This document shows positions 36,801 to 51,975 of a stretch of 64,000 bases of DNA, piece after piece. The stretch covers positions 62,001 through 126,000 of the forward strand of contig WPIO01000010.1 of NCBI GenBank assembly GCA_009760855.2. The letters are read 5' to 3'. The position numbers and the translations under genes are program-made. This DNA is from Cristatella mucedo. Lineage: Eukaryota > Bryozoa > Phylactolaemata > Cristatellidae. A model generated the notes under the pieces. It saw only the letters and a program-made list of their open reading frames with translations, searched no databases and was not told where the DNA came from. How positions within the stretch are numbered: the first letter of the stretch is position 1; each line of letters begins with the position of its first letter.

Positions 36801-39800
36801 TTCAGCTACATAACATTGCTAAAATTCGGGCTTGCTTAGACAGGGATCCTACATGCGAATTGGTCCAAGCACTTGTGACATCCAGCCTCAAATTGTGTGA
36901 ATAACTGCTTGCTGGTCTACTGGTTTGTGCAATCTGATGCTTACAGTTGATGCAAAAGTGTGCAGCTAAGCAAGGCTGTCGCACTTGCAGCATTACAGCC
37001 TTTCCACCAGCCTGCACTGACTCCAAGTCAAACAGCACATCGATTTCAAGGTTGTCACTTATTGTTAGGTGCCATCATTCTGTGGCTTTAGTCTACCTAT
37101 CAGATCTACTCCCCTACCATACTCTTTTCTGAATGAAATTGCTTAGCCAAACATCGCACGAATCTGAAAACCTTTGGAGACCGTACCTTTAGTTCGTATG
37201 CTACCAACGCCTGAAACTCACTACCTACTGACGTCACGACATCCCATGACTTGACAACATTTAAAGAGAAGCCACAACGTATCTATTATCAGTGTTTAGT
37301 TAGTCCCCCTGATTCATTCTCTGTGACCCTATGGGAGCTGACGTTCTGCATGCTGTTTCTAATCATATTTGCATGCTGATCCTGTGCATGTCACCTCTAA
37401 CCACGTTATGCTTGTTGACACTGAGCATGCCATGCCTAACCAGTCGATCATGCTTCCTTTACAGCATATGTAAAGTGCCTAGAAAAAGATCAAGTTGTAT
37501 GGGGTGCTATGCAAACGTATGATGATGATTATTATTATTACAATTTGTATGATCGTCAAATAGTGGTATCGCCATAGCCCTCTTAAATTCGAGGCCATAC
37601 TTCTCTGTAGCGAGAAATTTCTGCTGAATTGCACACAAGAAGAGGGTGTCCACGCCAATCTATACACAGGAAGTGACAACAAATAAAATTATAGCCAGCT
37701 CTAAATATCGAAGTCACTTAGTATTGCCTAGATGAGGCCATAACTACGTTCGCACACAAAATAACGCACCTTTAAAGCACAACGGGATAACAAAAAAGAC
37801 GCGCACATTCGGCCAAGTATGGCAGCTCGTTAAAACTTATGACTGTGCCTATGCAGGCATACACGACACATCCAGGCCTCATCCTTTTAGCTGGGTGACC
37901 TTTCACTGGCCAGCAACTGGCTGGCTTAGGTAAGGTCTGCTATAAGGTTCAGCTCCTTATAGGTACCGATCTATGCTGAAAATGTCTATGAGCATGGGCA
38001 TACTAAAAGCACACCTGTTGTTACTCAGAAATCGGAAAGGCTAACTCTCAAAACGGATCTTGCAAGCATATCTCCAGAAGCCTCACTGTGCAACTTTGGT
38101 CTCCTCCGGGTATTTAAAATAGTCTTTCAGCAGATGATTCTATCAGCTGCACTGTCAAGTAAGTCTGCCCACTTTTAGCTGTGAAACATTAAAAAAGTCA
38201 TGCTATCTTACATTAGGTACAACAGCTAAGCTCGATTTATGTTACTCATTGCTTGCTAGTCTTCATGCCAGCCCAACAAATGCTCCACTTGATGCACATC
38301 TCTGCAACCAGGCTTGTCTGTCGTGAAGGTTGCAACTGTCATGTAACCCTGCTTTGCACTGACCTGCACTAGCTTCCCATCAAGCAGCATATCGACTTGG
38401 AGGTTCTGGTACTCACTTTTAGGTCTATTCACTATCTTGCTCAGACCAACCTACCAGAAATACTTCTCAGGCTTCACAATGTACCAAAGGCTCTTCTGAC
38501 TCAAGCCGTTTCGCTGTGCCTCTAACCTACTCCAAATCCTTTGGAGAGAGTGCATTCAGTTTGCCCCCTAAGCCGGGAACTCATTCTCGAAAAATGCCAC
38601 GACATCCCTTGACTTGAAAACATTTAAAATGAAGCTAAAAACCTGTATGTTCCTCATACAATGTGACTGTCAAGTATACTGTCATTTCTGTGCTTATTGC
38701 GATGAAATTGTACATGTTATCACTAACCAATCGACTAGTCTTTCTTCACGCCACGTGAGGTGCCTAGAATAGGATTTTGCTCTCTCAAGGCACTATATAA
38801 ATATCTTATTATTAATACCAGCATATGGCATACTTATTTATGGCATCACCAAATAAAATACTTAACCAGACTTTTTTAGTGGGAGACAGTGGAGACAGGG
38901 CCACACAGAGCAGGGGGCCATACTGACCTGGTACCATTTCATTCCAAGTTTCTTCCCAAATAGATATGTTCAGTCTGTTTGAATCTAATAACAGTAAAGG
39001 GAATCAGAACATCAATAACGAACCAAGAAGAAATGCATAAACCCAATGACCACGAAGCTATCGCCAACAGAGTACAGCAAAGCCTATCTCAGAAAAGCGC
39101 AACAGGTTTAATAAAATAAGCAAGGTATCCAGAAGAAAAAATTCAAGAGGAATAACTACCCTTACCATCAGTTCACCAAGCAGTAAGTAGGTCAATTCTT
39201 TTAGCTTACATCCCTACTCTCCTTCCACACTTTTAAATGACCCCAAATGATTAAATAAAGCTGAGCACTGGGCCTTATGGGGGGTGGCAGTAAATGTTGC
39301 CTTGACACAGGTTTCCTGCATCGCCAAACTCAACCTATCAAAAGAAGATACCCTAACAAAATCCCACCCCAGTGAAGCAGTGGCACTCTCAAAGCAAATA
39401 AGAGCACAGACAAAGCTAGGTACCTGCACCTAATGTATACAACCACGGTGACCATGCAATCATGACCCTTGAATAGTACAATGCCGTGTAGGCATTACTG
39501 CCCCTCCTTTCGATCTGCTTAACATGGATTTAAAAGCAGTCAGCAAAAATGCAAAACCAGCAATGCTCATCAGGCATCACAAAAGAGGCATATCACTGTA
39601 TCCAGTTGACCGAGCACAGATACAGCATTGACAGCTAGCAGCTGGCACTTCATACGTAGACCACGATCACTCGTTAAAAAGGAGCATCAACTGCCAGACT
39701 CGTGCATGTGTGTGTGCCTGTGTGTGTGCCTGTGTGTGTGCCTGTGTGTGTGCCTGTGTGTGTGTGTGTGTGTGTGTGTGTCTGCAACGAAACAAAGCCG

Positions 39801-42800
39801 CAAAAAACTATATGGGTTTTAAGGACAGTTTTGTAGAGCGCATTCAAAGTTGAAGCGGCTTTCGGTACACATTCAGTAGCCAACAGACTTCATCTCAGGC
39901 AACCAAGAGAAAGTGAGAAGCACAGCTGATTCAGGAGAGCAGTTGAGGCGTGAGTGGCAGAGAAGAAGCAACTCAGTACGGCTGAAAAGGATGCGCCATA
40001 GTCGGCAGCTGCAGAGTAGATGTCATTGCATAAAAATTGTGGCAGTGAGTTCCACGGTCTCGGATTTGCAGAGCAAAAGCTTCGGTTGCCAGAGATCTTT
40101 AAGCAAAAGAACCGGACAGTTGATTTATTGGTCATAGAGAGCCTGAGGTCCCAGGAAAGATGGAACTAGTGGAGCAGTTCAGCTGGGTATGAAGAAACCA
40201 AGCCAAGACTATTTCTGGCAGCATTAGCAGTAACAACTACTTGAACATCCTGGCAAAAAAGCTACCTTAACACAGGTTCAACTAAAAGGAGTGCCTAGCT
40301 GAACACAGAGACAAACCCCCAAGTTTTGTATTGGCAGATTGTAACGATCACACGAACCTGTTATCTTTTCCTTTGTTATTTACTGGTTTAGCACCATAGA
40401 AAGTTACCCTTTTTTCAAATGATCATTCCCGTAAAGATCATCTAGGGCCGATATAGTCAAATCTGTACCAAGCTACCGGGCAAGACTTTTTACTAGGAAC
40501 GGCTGCTTGCCACCGTCACAAAGTAATCGTGCAACTAACAAAGACAAAGCCTCCATGGTCACTTGCTCAGTCATCATCACATCAACACAGAAAAGGCCGT
40601 CTGGCATGACAGGTACAGACAAATTTCGTTTACCCCTCACTACCTCCAAAGCGACACCACTTCAAATACTGCCCTCCTTTTTACTTCGCCATTGGAAAAG
40701 ACCAGCACAAATCCAACGCATGTCGTTGTCTTGTCAGTGCACACAATTAGGATTAATTTTGTTGTCCTACTTTGCACGGAGTCTCAGCAGCAGTAGTTAG
40801 CAGCCATTCAGCTGACCGAGCCTCATAACACCCAGCCATCGGAGGCGCATCAGCTACAGCTCCTGCAGCTTGAAACACTGGAAGTCCACTGGAGCACGAC
40901 TGAGCGATTCGTAGTCCTACAGCGACCTGCTGTTCCTTTGGGTTAACTCCTGTCTAGCAGTGGGTCCAGGTAGACCGGCTGCTAGCCAACCGCGAAAGGG
41001 CAAAGTGTATTATCAGCAGCAGCTAAGGCTCCTTCTCAGGTCACTTCTCGAGGCAGAATGATACAATGGAGAAACTTGGTGTGACAGACCTGTCACTAGA
41101 AATGATCGCTAGCCATATTGCCTCTCAAACGATGGCCTGGAGTTCACTCCATTGGTTTTAGAGTTTTCACCAACCAAACCACCTTCATAGACCCTTGCAT
41201 GCCACTCACACGTAGTTTTCACCGACCCTGCCCTCATGGACCCTTCTTTGCATGCTCAGACTTTTAAACCTAATAGAGCCAGTGCCTGACCCTGAGCTTT
41301 TTAGGAACTGAAAGAAGAGTGAATGGAAGGGTTAACGAGCCAAAAAGAGCTTGTCCCTTTAAATACAACAGTGGTTGCCTTGTCACTACCTACGCCTGCG
41401 AGCATAGTGCATATCTGTGGCTAGCTCATGCTCGTCGCATTAACAATCGAGCACTTCACATAAGCTCGGATGCAAGTCTTTCTAGGTTCGGTAAAGCATC
41501 GCCTTTCGGCTAGCGGGTCACAGCATCATTACTACTGTGCTATGTACAAGCAGCAGATCAGCAACGATCACGGCAGCCTTGTGAACATCACAATCGCTGC
41601 TTGGTGGTATTTCAGGAACATCTTGCACGCTAGCTGCCCAGATCACACTTTTGGCTGAGGTGTGCTAGTAGACATCTCTCTCTCTCTCTCTCTCCACTGT
41701 CAACACAAAGAGCAGCCTGCCTATCTTTCTTGAAAAAATCGTTGCTAAGCAGCTGGTTGAACATATTGAAAATAATGGAATGTCAGAAACATTTCAATCA
41801 GGGTTCAAGAGGCAGCACTCCACTGAAACTGCTCTCCTCCGTGTTAACAATGACATTCTACGTGGCAACGACGATAGGAATGTCACTGCCCTAGCTCTGC
41901 TAGATCTGTCTGCTGCCTTCAACACCATTGAACACGAGGTTCTGCTTGAACGATTGAGAACAAAGATCGGTCTGGCAGACGAAGCACTGGCGTGGTTTCA
42001 ATCGTACTTGTCTGATCGTGTTAAATCCGTGTCGTGATGGGTCAGGTCTCACACACGAGAAGGATCTCCTGTGGAGTCCCTCAAGGGTCTGTACTCGGTC
42101 CCTTGATGTTCTCCATTTATACACAACCTCTGGGAAAAGTGATTAAGGCCCATGGAATAGGATGTCACTTTTATGCTGACGATAATTTATCTATTTATAG
42201 GTATTTGTCAATCAAACCGTCGGAATCTGCTGTGGCAACTGAGAAACTGAATACTTCCATTGCCGATATTTGATCCTGGATGTCGGAAATCTTCCTAAAA
42301 TTAAATGATGATAAAACCGAATTGCTGCTCATTGGATAACCTAAGCGGGTGGCTGGATTAAAAGGCTTTGATCTTCTAATAGGTGGTGCTATTGTGCGAC
42401 CATCACCACGTGCTCGAAATTTAAGTGTCGTTTTCGAGAGCTGCCTCAATTTTAAAAGCTTCATTCAGAAGAATGCTTCTACAGCTTGCCATCACGTCCG
42501 GCTCATATCGAAGAGTAGGAGCTGTCTTCCAGTGGCTTGCAAAAAATTGAACTAGCTCCTTAGTTCTGTCTCGGCTTGATTATTGTAATTCTATATCGGC
42601 TGGGCTGCCAAAGAAAGCTATTAGGCCACTGCAGCTGACTATGAATATGGCTTCAAGGCTAGTCTTTAAGTCCCAGCGGTTAGAGCACGTGTCTCCTTTG
42701 CTAAAAAAAAGCTAGGATGGATGCTGGTTGAGCAACGGATACAGAGCAAAGTTCTTACGCAGACCCACAAGGCCCGCCACGGCTTGGCGCCTTCATACCT

Positions 42801-45800
42801 AGCTGAACTGCTGCATCAGTTTCAGCCTCTTCGCACCCTCAGGTCATGTGTGGACAATAAATTAGCTGTTCCATTCCTTAGCTTAACGACCGTTGACGAC
42901 AGAAGCTTTAGCTCTGCAGGTCCTAGACTGTGGAACTCGCTTCCACAATTCTTATGCAACGACAACTACTCTCCTACTGCCGATTCTGGCTCATCCTTTT
43001 CAGTGGTCCTGAGCTGCTACTTCCATGCTACTCACTACCTCAACTGCCCTACTGACTCTGCTATGCTTCCTACTTTCTCTTGGTTGCGTGAGATGAAGTC
43101 TGTTGGCTACCGAATGTGTACCGAAAGCTGCTTAGGCTGTGAGTGCGCTATATAAAACTCTCCTGTGTAAGACCCACATGGTCTTTGTGACTTTGTGGAG
43201 GTACAGACGGAGATACATTGCATTATCACTATCTAAAGTTTGGTATGGCTGCATAAGGTGAAGCAACACCTTCACAAGACTGTAGTCGAGGGTTCTTCTA
43301 AGGAGGAGAATTATCTTACAAGTAGTAAGGAAACTGTTCAGAAATCCAACCAACAGTCGATAGCCCCTCCAAGGCATTCTTACTTTAAACTATCATTCCT
43401 ATTACATAATTGTTACATCACTCCTGGACAGGTATGCTTATCAACGTCTAGAAGTACCAGACTCAGTCATTTATTTGACCCCAATCAATCAACTCATTAA
43501 CAGACAATGATAGGGCTCACCTTGAGAAAAGTGTCCTGCTCCAGCTGTACCTGGGAGCTTGCATGCAAGTGGGATATGGTGAATGATCCACACGGGAGAG
43601 GACAGGGGATAAAAGACACATGTATCCATGGATAATGCTGTACAGGGCCCACAGACAAATGGTACGGTGCATTGCCCGAGTACTACACAGCGATCTGAGA
43701 CCTTGGATTAGCAGTTCAACTCAATGAAGATGAAATCATATGTTCAGAGGCCTTCACTACCTCACTGAAACACCAAAAATGAGTGCAGGGTCTTACCGCC
43801 GTGTAGAGACTGGCCAGCAACAGTAATGGTGCTGCTAGTCATGTGCATGGCCACATACACGAACGACAAAGCATCTGCAGCATGCCGCTGCAGAACATCT
43901 GGACTGCTCTCTGACATAGCTCGAAGGGTCTGTCCACAGGCGTGTAGCAGGCCGTCATCTACAATCATACAATACAGGTCATGCGTGCGCACAGCCTTGC
44001 ATATGCCACGGCAATGTCTACAACACGTGCATGGGCGATATTTGCTATGCTTCTGGCTCATGATCACGGTAAGAACAGCTAAACGCAGCATGAGACAAAG
44101 GTAAGAGTACAAAGACATTACAAGCACGTATTGACACCATAAGCAGTGTTCTAGTTTAAATGGTGAGCCTCGGAAGTAAATGAAGAAAAGCAGCCGCCAC
44201 GGTGCTTAAGTGCGACGAAGAGGCAAGGCTATTAGCCTTCTGCTTCTGGGGTGAGGCTCGGCTGGACAAGCACGCAATCCAAAACCAGAATAGTGAAAAA
44301 TCGGCGCTTATATGGGAAAGCAGTCAGATAGTAAAGCACCGATCAGGCTAGCACCAATCAAATATACAAGATCTGGTGACAGCTAGATGGGGTCACTGGC
44401 ATGCAATAAATTTGCAAACTGAAGACAGCTATACCATAATAGTATAGTGTGACAAAGCTGGACATAGGACTGGCAAACCAGCCGGGATCAACAAATGCAT
44501 GCCACAAACAAGAAAGCCAAGAGGAAGTCACATTCATTGTAGTGATTGGGTGCACAAGATCAAGGAATAACGATCGAAAATTCCTACTCACGGAAAGAGG
44601 CAGGTGGACAAGTCGCATGACAGAATGCAGCAAAGACTACACACGCACGTACCGTGCACATGCACGTTGTAGCAAACCTTACCATCTTTTTCGATGTACC
44701 AGCCCTTCAGCTTAGCAATCAGCTTGTCGACACTCTCATCCTTCGCAACTCTGACGAGGTTTCCAATCGCGACCGCATAGGACTTCCTCACGGTAGCATT
44801 GCGGTCACCCAGGCCATTAACCAGAGCAGCAAGCAGCTTCCCTGGTAAGCGATTGCAAAGCAACCTCAGTAGCAGCCCATTTGCGCATCTGAGGTATATC
44901 TCAGCATTAACAACTTAAAAAGCAATGATGGAGCATAGAAATTCACTCTCATGGAACTAGATCTGTTTCTAAGCACTTCGCACATGCTGGGGGAAGTGAG
45001 CACGTCAAACTCATTTGATATAATAAAAACAAACGATTTCAGCAAGCGAGCACACAAACTATTATTCTCAATGCCAATATAAATGCTGCAAAGAACGGGT
45101 GGTCTTAACTGAATTCCTGCCAGATGGACATAAAGGAGATTTACAAGACAGCAAACAATTTACTGGCAAATGCTGAGAGGTCTGACCCCCCCCCCCAGAT
45201 ATTAACGGCTCAGCCAAAAAGTTGTCAGCCTTTTTTACTGGAAAAATTGTGCACATTCGTGCCTCCATAAACCCCCTTCCGAGTAAAACAGTTGCGGAAT
45301 GACAATCTGTGGCCTTCCTTAAAAGGTTTTCCAAGGTGTAAGCATGCAATGTGGCTACCTTAATAAGGGCTAGCAAAAAGAGCTCTTCTCCTGAAGACCA
45401 TATATCATCATCTCTGTGGTCTTCACTGGCAGACCAACTTAGCCCTGCCATAACCAAGATTTGTAATGCTTCTTTGGAAAGGGGGGTTGTACCCAAGTCC
45501 TTCAAATCAGCAAACGTGAGACCCATACTTAAAAAGCCTGGATTAGATACAGAGGTCATTGTAAACTATCGCCCAGTTTCCCTTCTTCCCTTTTTGTCAA
45601 AGATTCTTGAAACAATTGTCGCTAAGCAGCTGGTTGCACATATTAAAAAAAATGAAACGTCAGAAACATTTCAGTCAGGTTTCAAGAGGCAGCTCAACTG
45701 AAACTGCTCTCCTCCGTGCTAGCAATGACATTCTATGTGGCAACAATGATGGGAATGCCACTGCCCTAGCTCTGCTAGATCTATCAGCTGCCTTCGACAC

Positions 45801-48800
45801 TATTGATCACGATGTTCTACTTGAATGATTGAGAACAACGATCGGTCTGGCAGACGAGGTACTGGCATGGTTCAAATCGTACAAGCCTGATCGCGTTCAA
45901 TCCATATTGTGTGGGAGTCAGGTCTCACACACGAGACAGGTCAACCGCGGAGTCCCTCAAAGGTCCGTCCTTGGTCCCTTACTGTTCTCCATTTATACTC
46001 AACCTCTGGAAAAAGTTATGAAGGCCCATGGAGTAGGATATTACTTTTGTGCTGAAGATACTTAGCTGTATTTGTCATTCAAACCGTCGGAGTCTGCTTC
46101 GGCAACTGATAAACTGAATGCTTGCCTTGCCGACATTCGATCCTGGAGGTCAGAAAACTTAATGAAACTGAATGACGATAAAACCGAACCACTGCTCACT
46201 AGACACCCTAAGCCTGTGGCTGGATTAAAAAGCTGCTATTCTAATAGTTGAAGCTGTCATCCAACCATCAGCACGTGTTAGAAATTTAGATGTCGTTTTC
46301 AACAGCTGCCTAAATTTTAAAAGCTTCATTAAGAAGACTGCTTCTACAGCTACCCATCACCTCTGATCCATATCCAAGATTAGGAGCTGTCATGCACAGT
46401 GGCTTGCAAAAAATTAAACTAGTTTCTTAGTTCTGTCTCGGCTTGATTCGTATAATTCCCTTCTGGCTGGGCTACCAAAGAAATGAACGAGCCACTGCAG
46501 ATGGCTATGCATATGGCTACGAGGCTAGTTTTTAAGTCCCAGAGGTTTGACCACATGTCTCCTTTGCTAAAAGAGTGGCTGCCGGTTGATCAATGGATAC
46601 AGAGCAAAGTTCTTAAGCTGACCCACAAGGCTTGCCATGGCTTGGCTCATCCCTTCCTAGCTGAACTGTTGCACAGTGTTTCAGCCTCTTCGTGCCCTCA
46701 GGTCCTGTACGGACGATACATTAGTGGTTCCATTCTTCCACTTTAAGACTGTTGGCAGCAGAAGCTTCAGCTCTGCATGTCCTAGGCTGTAGAACTCGCC
46801 TCCACGATTCTTACGCAACGACAATTACTCTCCTGCTGCCGACTATGGCTCATCCTTTTCAGCGGTCCTGAGCTGCTACTTCTATGCTACTCACTACTTC
46901 AACTGCTCTCCAGACTCTGCTATGCTTCCCACTTTCTCTATGATGCCCAGAGACGAAGTCTGTTGGCTACCAAATGCATACCAAAAGCCGCTTAGGCTGG
47001 GAGTGTGCTATACAAAATTATCCTGTGTCACACCTACATAGGCTTTATGGCTTTGTGGAGTTACAGACATAGATGCATTACATTAGCTTTGTTACTAAGG
47101 TAACGACATCAGTCGGAAGGACGTTCAGAATTTGCGGACACATGAATCGAACAGCAGGGTCTCTTAAGTATCCACCGATGGTTGAGCCATCACTAATCGA
47201 ACCAGATTAAGAGGAGCCGGTCGTCCAAGGTGATGGCCAAGAGATGAGTATTATAGATACAAGTCAGGCAAAGCTAGAGAACAAAAGGGACCATCAATTG
47301 AGGACCAGCATCGGCATCGAATCGCGAGGCTCACCAGCATGCGGCTGCACGTCCTTGGGGCTGCAGCGAACCAGCGCCACGACAACGCTGGCAGCACCGG
47401 TCTTTGTGCCAAGGCCGATGCCAGACTTGATCAGCTCTGCAAGCCGTGGCACGAGCCTGGCCACACCGTCAGTGTCGGCCTGCTGCAGGCACTGCAAACA
47501 GTGAACAGAACAGCTGCAGGCGAGCTGTGCATCTGCTCATAGTGCAAGCGCTGGATGCCAGCGTATTTGTTTCCCTCCCCCACGACTAGACCAAGTGGGC
47601 GAGCAACCGCACCCACCAGATTGACACACTCCATCATAGGTGAAGACTTGGAGATCGAAGCCCGTGCCGCGTCCAGCTGAAAAGCAGACCGTTTGTAAGA
47701 CACAGACCGGCTCGCTGGCAAGCGGCCGACGGTGGGTCGGCGAGTAGGAAGCGCACCAACAAGCGAAGATTGTCAATTGCCAGCCTATGCAGGTAGTGCA
47801 GACGATGATACATGCTCCAGCAACCGGGAGCAGGTGCACATATCGTACCCGCTCTTGGACATCCTCCCTGCCGGCGACCTGCAGCGCTAGGTAATTGAGC
47901 TGCTGCGGCTCGAGGCCACTCAGCGACTCGAGCAGAGAAGGCACGAGCACGTCGACGTGCGGCTGCAGCAGCCGGCCGGCCGCCTTGCTCACGCTCAGGA
48001 TGGTCTTCAGGCTGCAGAGGGCGGCAAGTCAGCGAGGGCATCACCCAACGGCCGCCTAGCATCTAGCGTGGCCACTGGCGCTGCATGCTCGATCAGTGCT
48101 CTGTCACATCCGTACGGCAGCAGCTTCACAGTGGCTTGTCAGCCGGGAATCCAAGCATTTCTCAGCATGGTTCAAAAAAGTTCAAAAAGCTTGGCTGATT
48201 TAACAGCATCATGTGTACATTAGCAGATGAGCTGCTATGGCTACGACGCACATTGCATGTTGCTACGATGCACAGTGCCCGTGGCCACGTTTATGGCAAA
48301 TGTTTCACATTTGAAAATGATATTGCCAGGGCCCCGAGGTTTCAGGAAGGTACTGCAGAAGTAGGAAACCTGTTGGCATCTGCTCTAAGTGGGATGGCCT
48401 ACCAGTAAACGAACCATACAAAAGCTGGATTTAAGGTAAAAAGCCTGCTGGATCCGACTTGCATAACAACACCTAGCCCAAACAAAACCTGAAGGGTAGC
48501 AGCATCATGCACTTTGCACTATAAGGTTGAAATGTCACAGACCGAGCAGCAGATGGTAAGATGGCAACTGAGTCCATCGATGAGGTCGCAGCCGATGCTG
48601 CAGATTCGCTATCACTGAACTACGTTCCGATGATTGCTAACCAACAGGCCAGTGAAGCCAGTCTAGGGAAGTGCTAGCACCGTTTGTCACCACAGCCAAG
48701 ACATGACCTGAATACACTCCGACGAAGTGAACAGCAATTGCATTAATGTAACATTAGTGCAGCCACTGAGTAAATATAGCAGCAACCGAAAATGCAAACT

Positions 48801-51800
48801 TTTAGCAGTCCCAGGCATGCTATCTCAGTGCATACCTAACTTCTCTGACTTCAGTCACTGGGCTCGGCAAACCGTCGTGCAGAAGGGTGGGTAAAACCAG
48901 CGAGATAGCTTTCTCACCAGCTTTGCCGTAGGCCGGGTCGCAGACCTTGACCGTAACACGTGATAGCTGTGTGCATGCGGCCTCGGCCGCTTTCCTAACT
49001 GACTCCTACATGGAACGCAGCAATAAATTAGAGACCGACCACACATTCTTACAGCAGCAGCAGCACCATCAGCACCGAACTGATGCCTACATGCCAAGGG
49101 CTAAGAAGCTGGGGCAAGTGCCTTGCTCTTTGTGCATTATCAGGCGAATGCAGAAGGATCAGAAAAACGCCACACTACACGATGCAGGTAAGCAAGGAAA
49201 AAGTGCAGAACAGCATACGGATTAGACGCCGGGTGAAACAAGAGGATCAAAGGGCAAAATGATAGCGCAAAGCTAAACCACCAGGCTAGCTCACTTGCAA
49301 GAAAAGCCGAGAGGACAAGGCACAAACAGCAGCTCAGGTGCGAGAGAATACTCATGCTTATGGATGGCTACCTTAATGTCATCCCGAACTCTCACAAGAG
49401 TTTCCCACAACCTCGGCAAGTGGTCAATGATTTTATCGGCAGGGCAACTCTTCAATAAATCAGCCACTGCATAGCAGCTGTAAAACAGGTTTGAAAACAA
49501 GGATTCGACCAGCTTATCGTGGGGAGAGCATATAGAGCTGTGGGGAGAATAGCAGCAGTCACACGAGCAAAAAAGTAACATAAAAATAAGACAAAAACTT
49601 ATATTTGTACAGAGGAGTTTGCACCTAGAAAGCTGGTTAAGACTTGGACTAATTTAAATCAGTGTAAATCTATCTAAGAACAATGTGACACATACATAAG
49701 CACGCTGCCATTAATGACTCAGAGCATACCGTTGGTTCATGATTGGCACATTTTCTATACTGATGCCATGCGGTTGTGCCAACTGCACTGGCCTTTCCTT
49801 TATTTATACACAGGCATGTATTACGAAAATTATGAAGACGAAGATATTACAAATTAGTTCATGTAAGATTGAATCAAGTTGACCGTATAAGACGTAGCAG
49901 AAGCAAGAGCTTTCCAGAGCTGCCTGTCTGTCCATGCTCGAACGACTGCTACACATATATAGTTATGGAGGCCAAGTACTCAAATAGTCACTATGTCCAG
50001 TCCTTACAAAAAATACATGCCAAACATATGGCAGCATTTAGCCGAGGATCTTTACTGTCTCTATATAGCTATTAATATTTATGCAAATGAAACATAGCTA
50101 TAACTATTCTTCTATTCAATACTGCCTCCCGGAACATCAAATTCAACACCACACCAGCATGCATTGCAGACATTCGCCCTTAGACAGAAGCCGACCTATT
50201 CAAACTGAATGACATACAGCCGACTTACTAGTTAAGGGCAAGCCTTGTGTATCTCGGTGATTGGAATTCCTAACCCAAATGATGGTCTCAGCAAGTACAT
50301 CTCCTTTGTCATTTGCACTCACACTGGGTATTTAGCTCCAAAATTACTTTTCAGAAAATGGGCACATGTTGGCTAAGTTCCTCGGCTGAAAATAGCCTGG
50401 CCTGGCAGTGAAGATAATACGATAGGCCAGCAAGGCAAAGATAATGGTAGTGATGTCATGCACTAGCTACTAAGTTAATGACAGAACAGATGAAGTGCTG
50501 AGTCTTGCTTGAGTTGCTGAAGATCAAGGTCATAGGCCGCAAGTCATGAATATAGGATGTTGCAGTAATCGCAATGCAATGTTAGTAACCCATATATACC
50601 TCTTTAGCTGTCACACTTTTGTTTATGGCTGCTAATTTTGGCTAAGTTCCTCGGCTGAATGTAGCCTGGCTTGGCAGTGAAGATAACATCAACACATACA
50701 TATTTAAAGACCAGCCGTTTTCGAACAGCATGCTCTGATTATGGTCAGACGGCTTCGGATTGATACTAGCTGAATAGTCGTGAAGCTGAGGTCTTCCTAC
50801 TTGCATTACTCCCCCCTAGTAGCAATTAAATTGGTCATATTAGGGTCAGACTTCTTGGCATTACTGGCCATTAAGTTGCAAATTTCGTCGATGCAGGCTG
50901 CAAGAAAGTTAAGTGATTTTGATACAGAACAAGCCTGACAATGGTTGAAGGATAGGAACAGTGAGTGTTATATGTTTAAATAAAGATTGGCTTGTATGGC
51001 GCCCTGAGAGAACTTAATCTGTATTCTGGCACAAATATGAATATACTAATATATGTATATGAATATACGAATATACTTCGAATATGCCACGGAGCTGGAG
51101 CCTACGACCTCGGTCGAGGCAAGCCCCTTAACCACTGAGCCAAACCAGCTATTCAGCTCTGTTGAGGCGCCTTAAGTCTAATTGTGTTTATAATTTTATT
51201 TTTGTTATTGTTGGAGACGTCTCTCTGATGTGGACATGAAAGAGCTGCTGCAACTTCTTACAATGGCGGACAAAAGGGTCGGCAAGCCTCTAATTGGCAG
51301 ATTCTCTGGCAATAAGACTCTGGCTCTCTAAATCTACTAATCTTCTATATATTTGGCTGGTACCCTAAAAATTGATGTAGCTTCCAAATAAACAGCCAAT
51401 CCTATTCAAAACTAGTTCCTCAACTTAATATGCAATCTGTCACACCTAACTAAATTGCTACAGCAATACCAGCTCCCTGCATTATCAAGTACATTCGAGT
51501 GAATGGGTTGCATCAGCCTCTTTTCTTTAGCTAGGACTTCTGCCGACAGGTACCAACAACACCAGCTATAATAATATCCCAACTACAGTGCCACAAAGAA
51601 CAAATCTCTTACTAGGTTTTTATACATGCTGAAATCAGAAGCGGAGCAAGGATTTTCAGGTTGTTGGGGACAAGGGAGCTCCAGACACCGTCAGACGTAA
51701 TTGCATAGCTACCACATAAGAACAGTATACGAAAAAATTGATGAATCTATTCGTCTAGTTCCTTTGGCATCATCACACTGCTCCTGCCCCTTGGGAAATT

Positions 51801-51925
51801 TGCCAGGGGATATAAGCACTACCCTCTGTCCATTGGGGAGGCAATTACGTCCCTGCCGCCCCCATAGGCTGAAAGGGAAGCACGTCGATAGGTCCCACAA
51901 CAGGATGCACTGTTTCAGAACCCAC

Positions 51926-51975
<50 letters not shown>

